DNA of 64,000 bases from assembly GCA_029204225.1 (NCBI GenBank), contig CM055113.1, positions 25,468,514 through 25,532,513 on the forward strand. Direction: 5' to 3'. A model generated the notes under the pieces. The model saw only the letters and a program-made list of their open reading frames with translations, was not told the DNA's origin and ran no database searches. Both the position numbers and the translations under genes were made by a program. Each line of letters starts with the position of its first letter. Positions within the stretch are counted from its first letter, which is position 1. This DNA is from Diphasiastrum complanatum. Its lineage: Eukaryota > Streptophyta > Lycopodiopsida > Lycopodiales > Lycopodiaceae. Shown here piece by piece: positions 22,531 to 34,990 of the stretch.

Positions 22531-23560
22531 TGTAAAGCTACCTTTACAAGCTTTACTTCCGGTGCCACTGGCGCCAGTAGCGCCCCTGCTGCTCCCGGTG
22601 CCACTGTGACCAGAATCCAGCCGACGCCAAGTTCCTATGGCTGAAAATCTTTGATCGGTTTTAGCGAAGTCCAAAGAGCTCAAATCGATGCGCAATCATC
22701 ACCTCACACGGTCTAGGCATGATTAAAGAAAGCCTGGGGATCAATAAAATATAGAGAGAAAAAACGACTTTCTAGAGCGAGAAAAAACGTGCTTTACCAA
22801 CCTGGGTAGAGTGCTTGGTATGATGGGGGGTGCCGAATCCCACCAATACTATAGGGGAGTGCGGGTTGCGAGTCAGGGCGAGCTCCAACCAAGTCTCAGC
22901 CTCCCTTGCTGGAATGTTGTCCTGGCACTCGCCTTGGCATGCCAGCTCCCCGGAGACTAGGGTCGGTCACACACTTGAAATGTAACCTTCTCAGATTTAT
23001 CAATAAAGTGGGATTTTCTCAAACTGACTCTGATTACCTTCTGGGTTTCAATGTTCGGTAAAAGCGCCAGTTGTAAGGCCACTTCAAAATTTTTAAACTG
23101 GCACATAGCTGAGGGTCATATCCCAGGACGCCTTCGCTATGCCGTCGGGACCATTCGATCCGTGGCACCAGCGGTATGCTGTCGGGACGATTTGGTCCAG
23201 GAACTGGTTGTCTCCATATCTGTTGTGGCTTGTGGTTCTGAGTGTTCCTTGCATGAACATGAATGGGTTAAGCTTTTGGGGAATGGGCTCTAACCTGTCG
23301 GATGAGTTGGATGGCTTGCTTGGGCAGAAGTTACTTGTTTATGGCTGTCCAGTCTAGCGTGGCGCCAGGTTGACTTCTAGTGCTCGTGACGAAGCTTTCA
23401 GTTGGTTAAGTCTTATGTAAGTCAGACCGCTTGCTTGGAATGGATGTTACTCGTTTGTAACGAAGCTTCGAGTTGGTTAAGTTTGATGTATGTCGGGCAG
23501 CTTGCTTGGAGGGAAGTCACCCACATCAGGACCCCCGATCTAGCATGGCGCCATGTTGGA
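22531..23560 (+). repeat. R1 3' LTR, truncated
   Basis: Starts TGTAAAGCTACCTTTACAAG as at 18478 and follows the R1 LTR to about GGCGCCATGTTGGA (23555), where the match stops. A short unrelated stretch with a tandem TGCACGACTTGTATAGT-like repeat (23562-23600) leads to block X. Confidence 0.8.
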
Positions 23561-23632
23561 GTGCACGACTTGTATAGTTGTATAGTGCACGACTTGTGCC
23601 ACCATTATCTAGGCTGTATGGTATAATTTACA

Positions 23633-24965
<1,333 letters not shown>

Positions 24966-25079
24966 GTACATATATACATATACAATTTATATATAGAAGA
25001 TTAACTAATTAACACAAAAAGGGCAATAATTGGGACTATTTGCAATTCAACAAATTTATGTACTTGCGTGATTGTTGAG

Positions 25080-25371
25080 GAACTACAAATTTATCACTTG
25101 ACTATTATGTCCAAAGCTTAGTGGAGTCAATAACAAAATAGTTGTTCTCAACTTTCGCCGCATGTCATCAGGACCATTACAAATAATCTTAAATAGTTTT
25201 AATTACATCAAATTTAAAAAGTTTGAATTGCCTAAATCCAATTTCCAAGATATCATTGACCATCCCACAATATCGTGCTTGGTCAACTACCTTGAGTAAT
25301 ATTTGTCGTGACTCCACAATCATATGTGTTTCTATTTTTATCAATGTGCTCCACAAGAAAATGTCGTCCAT
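25080..25371 (-). pseudogene. CACTA-type DUF4216 fragment
   Basis: Read on the minus strand, the segment gives IKIETHMIVESRQILLKV, then QARYCGMVNDILEIGF and FKLFKFDV, and after a frame change NNYFVIDSTKLW. This follows the DUF4216 domain found at the C-terminus of plant CACTA (En/Spm) ORFs, where YYGVLxDIxELDY, VVLFKCDW and DEFGFTLVNF occur in that order. The same three segments recur at 51910-52005 and 52440-52690. It has stops and at least one frameshift. No TNP2 transposase domain is nearby. Confidence 0.65.
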
Positions 25372-25689
25372 GCATATTCTATTTTTGTACTAAAAAACAA
25401 TAACAAAAGGTATCAGTGAAATAAATTTTGATTGATAATATATGTCAAGATGTGTTGAACATGTAAAATACATAAAAGTACTCCCAAAAACACAAATCAT
25501 CCTTCTTTTCCCAAAAAGACATAGATCATCCTTCTTTTCATTCCTCTTTTCCCAAACGTGAGGAATATGATGATCCTCCATGGTAGAGACTATGAACTTT
25601 GCACTAGCCACCCTTCCACCATGATGCCCTAGGTCTTACCCTTTGCCTTACAATGGCTTTCAATGTTTTTATAAATCACTCTAGAAGAA

Positions 25690-26325
25690 AACATCGATCG
25701 GCTGTGGATGATGCTTGTATTGATAATATCATGAGATTAATATCACATCACAAATAAATGATACTAATAGACTATGATCAACTAAAAACTAACTTATCAA
25801 GGCACATTGCCATTATTGTTGAGTTCTGTCTTGCCCCATTGATCTCTTTGGATGAAATTTATTTTTATAAGTGTTGGGGAGAAAATATTTGTAGTAGAGT
25901 CAAAGGGAATGCAAAGAAACTCAATAGAGAAGGAACTATAATCGGTGAATTGGACAATTTTGTTGAGATTGACTATAATTATAAGTGGTGCTTCGAAGTG
26001 ATGGATTTTGATGAAAATGTGACATATTTTTTTTGCTGTCAAGAAGGATGCTAGAAAGAAACTGAATTGTGAATGCGTGATTGACATTCAAGAAGGCTTA
26101 AATGATTGTGGCTCAGTTTTCTTGAAAGCGTTTACTGAGAATAATAGTAAATATACCGAGATCCATGCTAGCGTGCTAGATTATGATATAAGTTTGATGA
26201 AAGCGACTGCTCACAAGAATGTGAATTCATGTTATGGATTCAATTGGATTGTGCATGATGATGATTCACATAATACATCCCACCAAGAAATTGTTGAAAG
26301 CTTTTCCAAGGCCAAATTTTGAATT
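25690..26325 (+). pseudogene. Unidentified protein-coding remnant
   Basis: Two ORFs (25758-26054 and 26077-26322) join across a run of eight T at about 26028-26035 if one base is removed. The joined frame reads through DYNYKWCFEVMDFDENVTYF, ARKKLNCECVIDIQEGLND and CYGFNWIVHDDDSHNTSHQ and ends at a TGA (26320). An upstream in-frame piece (RRKHRSAVDDACIDNIM, from about 25685) is separated by one stop. The amino-acid composition is protein-like and acidic. I do not recognise the family. It is convergent with the minus-strand pseudogene at 26600-34990; whether they were parts of one element is unknown. Confidence 0.5.
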
Positions 26326-26415
26326 AGAAATGATACAACCTTTATTTCCAAGAGAAAAACCCAGCTAAGAAAGAGGTGTGCACCTCAGCATAGAGAGTTG
26401 GAAGCAGATACTTTC

Positions 26416-26590
26416 ACAAGAGGACAATCTTCTCTCGTGCACTGATGTGATATCAGCCTCTTCTTATGCAATATCGATTCAATGTGCACCTGGTTTTTGA
26501 CACCCCGATCATAATCATTCACGCACACTGAAGCGATATCAGCCTCTTCCAACGGAATATCGAATCAACGCGCGTCTTGTTCAAAAGTCC
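26416..26590 (+). repeat. Imperfect tandem repeat
   Basis: Two copies of a unit of about 80 bp centred on CACTGATGTGATATCAGCC (near 26440) and CACTGAAGCGATATCAGCC (near 26527), each followed by TCTTC and an AATATCGATTCAA-like segment. The core contains the palindrome GATATC. Function unknown. Confidence 0.6.
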
Positions 26591-26599
26591 CCGACGTGA

Positions 26600-26982
26600 G
26601 ACTCACTCGTTCCAGCTTTTAACCTTTGATGATTTTGGTTTCATCCAATTTTATTACAATAATGATCTTTCCATTTTTTTGATGTTCGTCTAGTTTATAG
26701 AATCAAATAATGTATTTTAGAACACTTTCAATATCAAGGAAAATATTATTGCAATCATTGTAATTGCACTCACCATATTCTGATTTACATAATTGAGTTA
26801 TATGAAGTGGTTGGCCAACTACTTTGAACATTCCGTCATTATAATAATTTCTTGCTAATCTTACCTGATATGGACAAGGAAGATATGTTTTCTTCACCAT
26901 CACTTGAGAAAAGGCCTCTTTAACTACTCTAAAAAAAGTAGAATAAGCATTTCTGCAAATTCCAGAAACGTCACATGCCCCT
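26600..26982 (-). pseudogene. Unidentified gene, 3' part, beyond the copia A insertion
   Basis: Continuation of the minus-strand frame that runs from about 34990 down to 33870 (separate entry). Across the A insertion the reading restarts in frame: the codons next to the target site give VILGACDVSGICRNAYST, then FRVVKEAFSQVMVKKTYLP and CPYQ. After CPYQ comes GTAAGA, a good donor, but the frame also stays open (VRLARNYYNDGMFKVVGQP) to a stop near 26703. I do not recognise the family. Confidence 0.55.
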
Positions 26983-26987
26983 AGTAT

Positions 26988-27724
26988 TGTGAAGAATTGA
27001 AAAAGATTATCTATGTTAGATATAGGGGTCTTATGTTTTTTACATCAAGCATCTAGGTGTAGGATGTTAATAGGCATAAATTTGGCATAGATGGCAAATT
27101 ATGCATTTCCACTTGTAATGCCACTATTGAGCCAAAATAGAGTAAGAGGACAAACACGTGCCAATTAGAGTGTAGACAAGTGTAAAACTTTTGTTTGATG
27201 AATTCCAAGAGGTCCAATAGGATTTAGAGGTGGAACCTTGTGAGGTCCAATAGGAAATTGAGGTGTGCTTGAATATAGTCCAATAGAATTAAGAGGTGCA
27301 TGGATCAATGGTCCAATAGGATCAAGAGGTGACAAAGTATGGTCCAATCATAGTTAACCATAGTGGTAGCTCGTGGACCTACTAGTATCATTGTACTCCT
27401 CATTTTGAAGCTAATTGATTTGGTGATTTCATGGATTTTGTGAGTTATTGGATTTCTGGCATTCTCTCTCTACCCGAGAGCTCATGATGTTTTTTCTCTC
27501 TCTACCTGAGGAGAGCAGCTTGTTTTTACTTAGATTATTTTTTGAATACTTCCCACACGTGTGAGTGAGAGTTGGAAGTGATTGAATGCATGTAGTAGTG
27601 TGTTTTTGCCATAGGATTCAAGATTGATCTTGAATCTCAATCTAGTCTTGATCTTGGTGCATCTACACACCTTAGGAGATCACAAGTACATGTCGTGGAC
27701 AGTCCACACATGTGAAATTCAACA
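26988..27724 (+). repeat. 5' LTR of element A
   Basis: 737 bp, TGTGAAGAATTG to ATTCAACA, followed at once by the primer-binding site. Contains CACACGTGTG (27554-27563). At many sites it agrees with the LTR at 57498-58232 and differs from its own partner at 33134-33869. Confidence 0.95.
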
Positions 27725-27737
27725 TGGTATCAGAGCC
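27725..27737 (+). other. Element A primer-binding site
   Basis: TGGTATCAGAGCC, adjacent to the LTR end with no spacer; initiator Met-tRNA type. Confidence 0.95.
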
Positions 27738-28470
27738 TACCTAAGGTTACCATGCATTTTGATCCATCTAAGTGAAAAAAATTTCATCAATCTTGAGCTA
27801 GAAGTTGTCAAGGCCCATTTTCCTAGCTATCTTGTTCAATCTTGGATCAAAAGAGATCAAAAGGACATTGATTGGGTCTGACCTAGTACTGTACGGAATC
27901 ACGTGTTCAGACACGTGTGAGGAACATCCAATTTCAGTTTGGAAGTTCTCTCTCATGTTTGATCCATTTATCTTGCTTGATAGCTTGTTTTGAAGTATTT
28001 TTGTCTAGTTTCTTTTGCAATCAGTTTCATTCCATTTGATTGAGCCAATCAAAAGTTATAAGCTTTTGAAGAGGGTTAGGTAGGGCACCTAGACCTGGGT
28101 GGACACATTTGGTTTGTGCTTGGTTGATCCAGAATCACAGTTGTATGCTTGCCAATCTCATCTATATGTGATCCAGACACTGTTTTGAGATCTTAGCCAT
28201 TTTGTTTCATGCAATATCATTGTATTTGAGTCAAATTTGGTTTCTTAGTGTATTTCACACGTGCTAAGAGTGTTAGATCCTAACTTTGTTTGTACTCCAT
28301 CATTTGATGTGAAATAGATATTGTTTTAGAGAGATTTGAGTAGCTAGTGAGAATCAATTCACAAATTGTTGCAAGATCTTTCATAGGAGGAGATAGTACT
28401 CAATCATTGGATCCTATTGAAAGTGTATAACAACATTTATAGTTCATTATTTGAGTTTTCTTCACTTCAA

Positions 28471-29303
28471 ATGTCTTCAATGGGTTCATCCTTGTTGGAA
28501 CCAAGTGAAAGATTGACCACATCAAATTATTCAATTTGGAAAATGAGGATGGAGTCCATCTTGATCCTTGAAGACGTGATGGACATAGTTCTTGGCCTTG
28601 AAGAAGAACCACAAGTTCTTCAAGAGGTTCAAAAATACAAAAAGAGAGCTAGGATGGCTCTCCACTACATTAAGATGAATGTCTCTAATGAGATATTGAG
28701 GGAGATAGGTACTTGTACAACAGCCAAAGAAGCTTGGGATTTCTCAAGACTATCTATGAGGCTAAGAATACCTCTAGGCTTCTCACTCTTAGGAATCAAA
28801 TCTTTCAAAGTAGCCAAAAGAGTGATGAGAGTGCATCTAGTTATGTTTTGAGAGTAAAAGATATTCATAGAGAGCTTTCTTGCATTCGTGATTCCATCAA
28901 TCAAAATGAGCTAGTTCAAGTCATTCTCAATGGCTTGAGAAGTGAATTTGATAACCTTGTCCAATCCTATGCCATTAAGGAGGAGCTACCAAGTTTGGAG
29001 GCTCTCCAAAGTGTGCTAATTTCAGAAGAATCAAGACAAGAGTACAAGCTCTTGAGGATGGACAAGCTTTCTCTCACTCATAATGATGGCAAAGCTCTCT
29101 TTGCCAAGGATAAGCACAAAGGGAGGAGCAAGAACCAACATCAACAATCCTCAAGCAAGGACAAAGTCAAATCCAAATACAAAGATGAGGAGGAAGATGA
29201 TTCCTCTAATGCTTCATCATCCAAGCTCAAGGAGAAGAATATCAAGTGCTTTTATTGTGGCAAGAAAGGTCATTATGCCACCAATTGCTTCAAGAAGAAG
29301 AAA
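28471..29303 (+). pseudogene. Copia gag of element A, frameshifted
   Basis: ATG at 28471 opens MSSMGSSLLEPSERL and the copia gag fold (NYSIWKMRMESILIL, RARMALHYIKMNVSNEIL, AKEAW). After AKEAWD one G is missing compared with the copy at 59258, so the frame shifts near 28740; the rest continues in another frame through QIFQSSQKSDESASSYV to the zinc knuckle CFYCGKKGHYATNC (29247-29288). At about 29303 the gag is cut by sequence from another copia family in antisense. The 5' leader is 27738-28470. Confidence 0.9.
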
Positions 29304-29857
29304 CTTTGGAAAATCTGATTTCTAAGAGTGAGTATTCTAGAAGTATTCTTTGCTTCATAGATGGACTTAAGTGCATCCCAAGCTTCTTTGGCTGTAGTGC
29401 AAGATCCTATCTATCTCAGAATTTCATTAGATACATTCATCTTAATGAAATGTAGAGCCATTCCAGCTCTCTTCTTATGGGAATTTCAGCCTATGCTTGA
29501 GGTTCCTCCTCAACACCAAGCACAATGAACATAACATCCTGGAGTATCAAAATAGACTCCATTCTAAACTTTCAAATTGAGTAATTAGATGTGTTTAGTC
29601 TTTCATTTGCTTCTAGAAGATATCCTCTCAGAGGTGACATTTTGATGAAGACTTCTTAGTTATTGGACTGCAATATGTTTGAGCTTGTTCAAATCAGACT
29701 TAAAGTTGCTTCTCTCTTTCACTATAGGTATTTTCAAGGATGTACTACCTTTCTATGTGAAACACTTGCAACTATATTTGAGATGGATCTTTTATATTCC
29801 ACAAGACAAGTTATCTAGATCAGACACACAAAGTGGATTGAGACACTTTGGCTAGTT
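29304..29857 (-). mobile_element. Antisense gag/leader fragment of copia family B inside element A
   Basis: Read on the minus strand this is the start of a different copia element: leader 29641-29857, ATG at 29640, then a gag N-terminus (GYLLEANERL, RMESILILQDVM, EEEPQA, FHLIKMNVSNEIL-like) broken by stops, ending at the LTLRNQIF region. The same fragment, with the same junction to sense gag, is at 59822-60380, where it extends into the family B primer-binding site and LTR. It is not flanked by any target duplication. Confidence 0.85.
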
Positions 29858-32800
29858 TGATTCCTCTAATGCTTCATCATCCAAGCTCAAGAAGAAGAAG
29901 ATCAAGTGCTTTTATTGTGGCAAGAAAGGTCATTATGCCACAAATTGCTTCAAAAAGAAGAATCAACTCAAGCAAGCCAATATTACCAATGAGAAGGAAG
30001 ACACTATTGCAAGTGATGGAGAGGGATCTCTTATGGTCTCTAGTTTCTCATCTACTCCTTTCAAGAAGGACGGCCTATGGTATATTGATAGTGGAGCCTC
30101 TTCACATATGTGTAGCTCCAAGGACTCTTTCTCTTCTATTGCATCTTATGATGTAGTCAAGAAATCAATATACACTGCAAATGATTTTGATGTCCTATTG
30201 AAGGCATAGGGAACATTCCCTTGAAGCTTGCATCCTCTAAAGTTCTTTCTCTCTCTAGAGTTCTTTATGTACTTAAGCTTACCAAGAATCTTATTAGTGT
30301 TGGCCAATTGATTGATAATGGCCTTGATGTAAAATTCAATGTTGATACTTGCACTATCAAGAAGAATGATGAGATACTTGCATTAGGATCTAGATTTGGT
30401 GGCATCTATAAACTAGATCCAAATGAGTATGTGAATGCTTATAATGTTGCTCTTGTAAACAAGCTCTCTATGGAAGAATTATGGCATAGGAGGTTGGGAC
30501 ATCCCAACTACAAATCCATGCTCTCTATGATCAAAGAATCCAAAGCTATTGGCTTGCCAGAGTCATTCTCCAAGAAGATCAAGCCTTGTGAGGCTTGTGC
30601 TATTGCTAAATCTCACAAAAAGCCATTTACAAGACCTTCTATCAAAAGCAAGCATCCTTTGGAGTTAATCCACTCGGATGTGCATTTCTCATCAACTACA
30701 AGCAAGGGAGGAGCCACTTGTTTTGTTACTTTCATTGATGATTACACAAGATTCATTTGGATATATCTTCTTGCTTCAAAATCTATGGTGTTTGATCATT
30801 TTCTTATTTTCAAAGCTTATGTAGAGAAGCAATTCTCATTCAAGATTAAATCTCTTAGAAGTGATGGAGGTGGTGAATATATCTCCAATAAATTTCAGGA
30901 TTTTTGTGAGCTTGAAGGCATTAAAAGAGAGTTTTCTTGTGCCTACTCTCCATCTCAAAATGGAGTGGCCGAGAGAAAGAATAGATCTCTATGTGAATGT
31001 GCAAAATTTATGAGAGTTGAGGCATCTTTGCCCAAAGATTTTTGGGGAGAAGCCATTAATTGTGCAAATTATCTTTGCAATAGGCTCCCACATATAGCTC
31101 TTGGAGGAAAGTCACCATATGAAATCTTATTTTTGAAGAAGCCTAAGGTTGATCACCTTAGAGTTTTTGGATGCTTATGCTTTGTCCATATTCCCTTGGA
31201 AACAAGGAAGAAGGAAGATCCTAGTGCATGCAAAGGGATCATGGTTGGATACTCATCTACCAAGAAGGCCTATAGAGTCTTTATACTCTCTACTTCTCAA
31301 GTTATTGAAAGTAGAGATGTTGTCTTTCATGAAGATCAACACTCATCATTTGAAGAGGCCGAGATCAAGAAATCTATGGATGCATCATCAATTATTGATT
31401 TTGAAGACAATCATGATGTGATGGGGTCAAGATTTGAAGAAGACTCTCCTCGGATTTTTTCACCAAGAAGATCCATGAGAGATAGATCCGAGCCCAAGAG
31501 GCTCTCATATGTTGACAAAGGCAAACAAGTGAATCTTGATTCCACTAATTATGTTTTTTATGTCTCTCATGAAGAGCCAAAGAATGTACAAGAGGCACTC
31601 AATACCAAGGAGTGGTATGATGCCATGAAGCAAGAGTATGATGCATTGATCACCAACAATACTTGGGAGCTTGTGGATCCTCCATCCAACAAGCATGTGA
31701 TTGGTTGCAAGTGGGTATTTCGGATCAAGTTTAATCATAATGGCACCATCAACAAGCATAAAGCAAGATTATGTGCCAAAGGATTTGCTCAAATCCATGG
31801 TCTTGATTATGAGGAGACCTTTGCACCCGTTGCAAAGATGGTGACAATAAGAATTCTTATTTCTCTTGCTTGTTTTTTCAAGTGGAAGGTGTTCCAATTA
31901 GATGTTTCCAATGCTTTTCTAAATGGGTATCTTGAGGAGGAGATCTATATGGAACAACCTCAAGGATTCATCAAGGATGAGTCCAAAGTATGCTTGCTCT
32001 TGAAAAGTCTTTACGGACTCAAGCAAGCACCAAGATCATGGTATTCAAGACTTAACTCTTTTCTTATCTCACTAGGATCTACTCTTAGTGACTATGATCC
32101 TTCCATGTATCTAAAGTTTGTTGATAGCAATATTGTCATTCTTCTAATTTATGTTGATGACATTATTCTTTGTGGAAGTTGTATCAAGCTAGTGGATGAA
32201 ACCAAGCTAGCACTTGGATGTGAGTTTAAAATGCAAGATCTAGGAGAGATACATTACATCCTAGGCCTAGAAATCGATTTTTATGAAAATCATGTCTTTA
32301 TATGCCAATCTAGATATGCTCACTCTATGTTGAAAAAATTCCATATGGAAAATTCTAAGAGCATAGATACTCCAATGGAGCAAATTGTAAAAGATCCTAA
32401 TAAAGGTGATGAAAGATCCTTTGAGGACATCACACTTTTTAGGAGTCTTGTAGGCTCCTTGATTTGGCTTACCATTACTAGGCCCGATCTTAGTTTTTGT
32501 GTGCACAAATTGAGTCAATTTATGCAAGATCCTAAGATCCATCATTGGAAGATGTCCAAGAGGATTCTAAGATATGTATCTTCATCTTGTGATTATGGTC
32601 TACTCTATAAAAGTGAAGATCTATCCATTATTGGCTACTCGGATTCGGACTTTGCAAGTGACAAGATGGATCGAAAGTCTATTAGTGCATACACTATCTT
32701 TCTTGGAGGCAATCTAATATCTTGGCTTTCCAAAAAGCAAGATACTATATATCTCTCTTCATGTGAGGCCGAGTACAAAGCACTCACTACAACTACCAAA

Positions 32801-33115
32801 GAAGTGATTTGGATCAAGAGGTTATTAATGGAACTAAAGTGCATCAAGGAGGATGATCTACCAATGATCAAGTGTGATAACATCTCGGCCCAAACTCTTG
32901 CCAATAATCCCATATTTCATGCAAGAAGCAAGCACATAGAAGTGGCACACCATTTTGTGAGAGAAAAGCTTATTGGAGGAGAAATCTAGTTGGAGCATGT
33001 CAACTCGTCCTCTTGTATTGCCGATCTACTCACCAAGCCTTTGAGCAAAAGTGCTTTCATCAAGCATAGATCTAATCTTGGAGTTATATCAAGATCAATG
33101 CTCAAATCTTCATAG
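29858..33115 (+). pseudogene. Copia gag end and pol of element A
   Basis: Restarts with a second copy of the gag zinc-knuckle region (CFYCGKKGHYATNC at 29907 onward, 660 bp after the first copy), then protease WYIDSGASSHMC (about 30078). A one-base loss near 30195 shifts into the long 922-codon frame 30221-32989. That frame contains the HHCC region WHRRLGHPNY and CEACAIAKSH, integrase core HSDVHFS, RSDGGGEYIS and NGVAERKNRSL, RT with YVDDIILCG (about 32150), and RNase H (SDSDFASD, SSCEAEYKAL, HARSKHIEVAHHF). A TAG at 32987 cuts the last 42 codons, which remain readable to a native-looking stop at 33113-33115. Catalytic residues look intact. Confidence 0.92.
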
Positions 33116-33133
33116 ATAATTTTTTAGGAGGAG

Positions 33134-33869
33134 TGTGAAGAATTGAAAAAGATTATCTATGTTAGATATAGGGGTCTTATGTTTAGTACATCAAGCATCT
33201 AGGTGTAGGTGTTGATAGGAATAAATTTGGCATAGATGGCAAATTATGCATTTCCACTTGTAATGCCACTATTGAGTCAAAATAGAGTAAGAGGCTAAAC
33301 ACTTGCCAATTAGAGTGTAGACAAGTGTAAAGTTTTTGTTTGATGAATTCCAAGAGGTCCAATATGATTTAGAGGTGGAACCTTGTGAGATCCAATAGGA
33401 AATTGAGGTATGCTTGAATATAGTCCAATAGAATTAAGAGGTGCATGGATTAATGATCCAATAGGATCAAGAGGTGACAAAATATGGTCCAATCATAGTT
33501 AAGCATAGTGGTAGCTCATGGACCTACTAGTATCATTGTACTCCTCATTTTGAAGCTAATTGATTTGGTGATTTCATGGATTTTGTGAGTTATTGGATTT
33601 CTAGCTTTCTCTCTTTACCCGAGAGCTCATGATGCATTTTCTCTCTCTACCCAAGGAGAGCAGCTTGTTTTTACTTAGATTATTTTTTGAATACTTCCCA
33701 CACGTGTGAGTGAGAGTTGGAAGTGATTGAATGCATGTAGTAGTGTGTTTTTGCCATAGGATTCAAGATTGATCTTGAATTTCAATCTAGTCTTGATCTT
33801 GGTGCATCTACACACCTTAGGAGATCACAAGTACATGTAGTGGACAGTCCACACGTGTGGAATTCAACA
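33134..33869 (+). repeat. 3' LTR of element A
   Basis: 736 bp, TGTGAAGAATTG to ATTCAACA, preceded by the purine tract AGGAGGAG and followed by AGTAT. Contains CACACGTGTG at 33850-33859. Differs from the 5' LTR at a dozen or more sites in the first 300 bp. Confidence 0.95.
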
Positions 33870-34990
33870 AGTATCACATTTGCATCCAAGTAAGTTTGAA
33901 CCTTATTCAAAACAATCTCTGCAATTTCATTTTTTATTTTTTTCAAGCCGATCATTTTTCATCATTGCCTTTGCTGACTTTTTTGGTAAAACAAGTCTTA
34001 AAGAAGATCCGATGCATGAACGATCTGTTAAATAGTTCTTTGCCACCAAAAATGATCTGCAACAGACATATAAAACTCGAATTATGTTTAATAAATTGAT
34101 AATGCATATTATCAAATGCAAATGAAACTTGTATGACCAATACAAATCAAATAAACTGTTTAGAAGAAAACATACTTAAGTGCTCGAATCTTTTTTTTTT
34201 ATTGCCGTTGTGTGTAGATAAGTCATCAACATTCTTCATTGGTACTCTCTTTCTTTTTCTTGTCATCATTGTCGTTTTGATAACTTTTATATCAACAACA
34301 GATTTTAAACTGTCGGATCGCAACTTCTCCATGGATTCTAACATTTCTAGGTCTGATCCCTGAAGAGTAGTGACTGTAGCACTCAACTATGATATAGCAT
34401 GCTTGAGTGCATTGTTTTCAGCACTAGTGTGTTGCACATAATGAAAAAATTGTTGATTTGCACGTTGCAATTGTTGATTAGCAAACTGTTATTGTTGATT
34501 AATACAAGATACACTATGCATTCCAATATCACACAACCTTTGACAATATCCAAGTAATCTGCTATTTTCTTCACATACAAATCTGAGAAGATGAGTTACA
34601 GACTTAAAATCTGGACACAAATTGGTAGCTGGACCATTAGGCTAAATTGATCCATCCAACTACAAATCTATATTCTTATGATTATTCATTGTCAATTCTC
34701 TAACTATAGCAGCAACATTCTCTACAGCTTTTGAATTTTTCTTAATAATTGGAGTGCATTCCATAGGAAGTGCAATATGCAAATGGAACCTTTCTATTGT
34801 TGAAAGCTACAATCCGTAAATGCTTCAAACTACAGTAAGTCAAACTCAATAGATCTAGCATACCTTACTTTTGTTATGTCTATGTTGCGCTGAAAAATCG
34901 TCCGGCCTCATATTTCACTATAAGTATACAAAGATTTCAAAAGTGCTTGTTGCACTTTTGCAATCAGCACACCAAGCTTTACAGTCTTAA
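33870..34990 (-). pseudogene. Unidentified gene, 5' part, interrupted by copia A
   Basis: Minus-strand coding-like sequence. A possible first exon, MRPDDFSAQHRHNKSK, lies near 34860-34910 and ends at GTATGC. A second block can be read in one frame from about 34770 to 34150 through four stops (two TAG in the NIDL..DGSI region, a TAA in a Gln/Asn-rich stretch QFANQQLQRANQQF, and a TAG before LSATVTTLQGSDLEMLES). It ends with a basic segment (TRKRKRVPMKN) and a possible donor. After a possible intron, SFLVAKNYLTDRSC, SLRLVLPKKSAKAMMKN and, after a shift in an A-run, NEIAEIVLNKVQTYLDANV lead into the A target site. The protein then continues at 26982 downward. Family not recognised; the middle looks like a coiled coil. 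Confidence 0.55.

Larger units (their letters stand above)
18478..23560 (+). mobile_element. R1 element, large non-coding LTR element, 3' LTR truncated
   Basis: 5' LTR 18478-20188, primer-binding site 20191-20203, about 2.3 kb of internal sequence, a purine-rich tract before 22531, and a partial 3' LTR from 22531. The internal region has no sustained ORF or recognisable gag or pol motif, so this copy looks non-autonomous, like large retrotransposon derivatives. The 3' LTR breaks off near 23560, shortly before repeat block X. No target duplication can be checked. Confidence 0.8.
26988..33869 (+). mobile_element. Copia element A, complete with target duplication, internally chimeric
   Basis: 5' LTR 26988-27724, primer-binding site from 27725, gag, a 555-bp foreign antisense insert (29303-29857), pol, polypurine tract (AGGAGGAG, ending 33133) and 3' LTR 33134-33869. 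AGTAT flanks both ends (26983-26987 and 33870-33874), so the ends belong to one integration event. Coding capacity is broken by a gag frameshift (about 28740), the antisense insert with a duplicated zinc knuckle, a frameshift in the protease region (about 30195) and a stop near the end of RNase H (32987). Confidence 0.95.

Noticed and set aside
25080-26325. Reading 25080-26325 as one gene
   Set aside because: The DUF4216 fragment is on the minus strand and the unknown ORF on the plus strand, with no shared boundaries.
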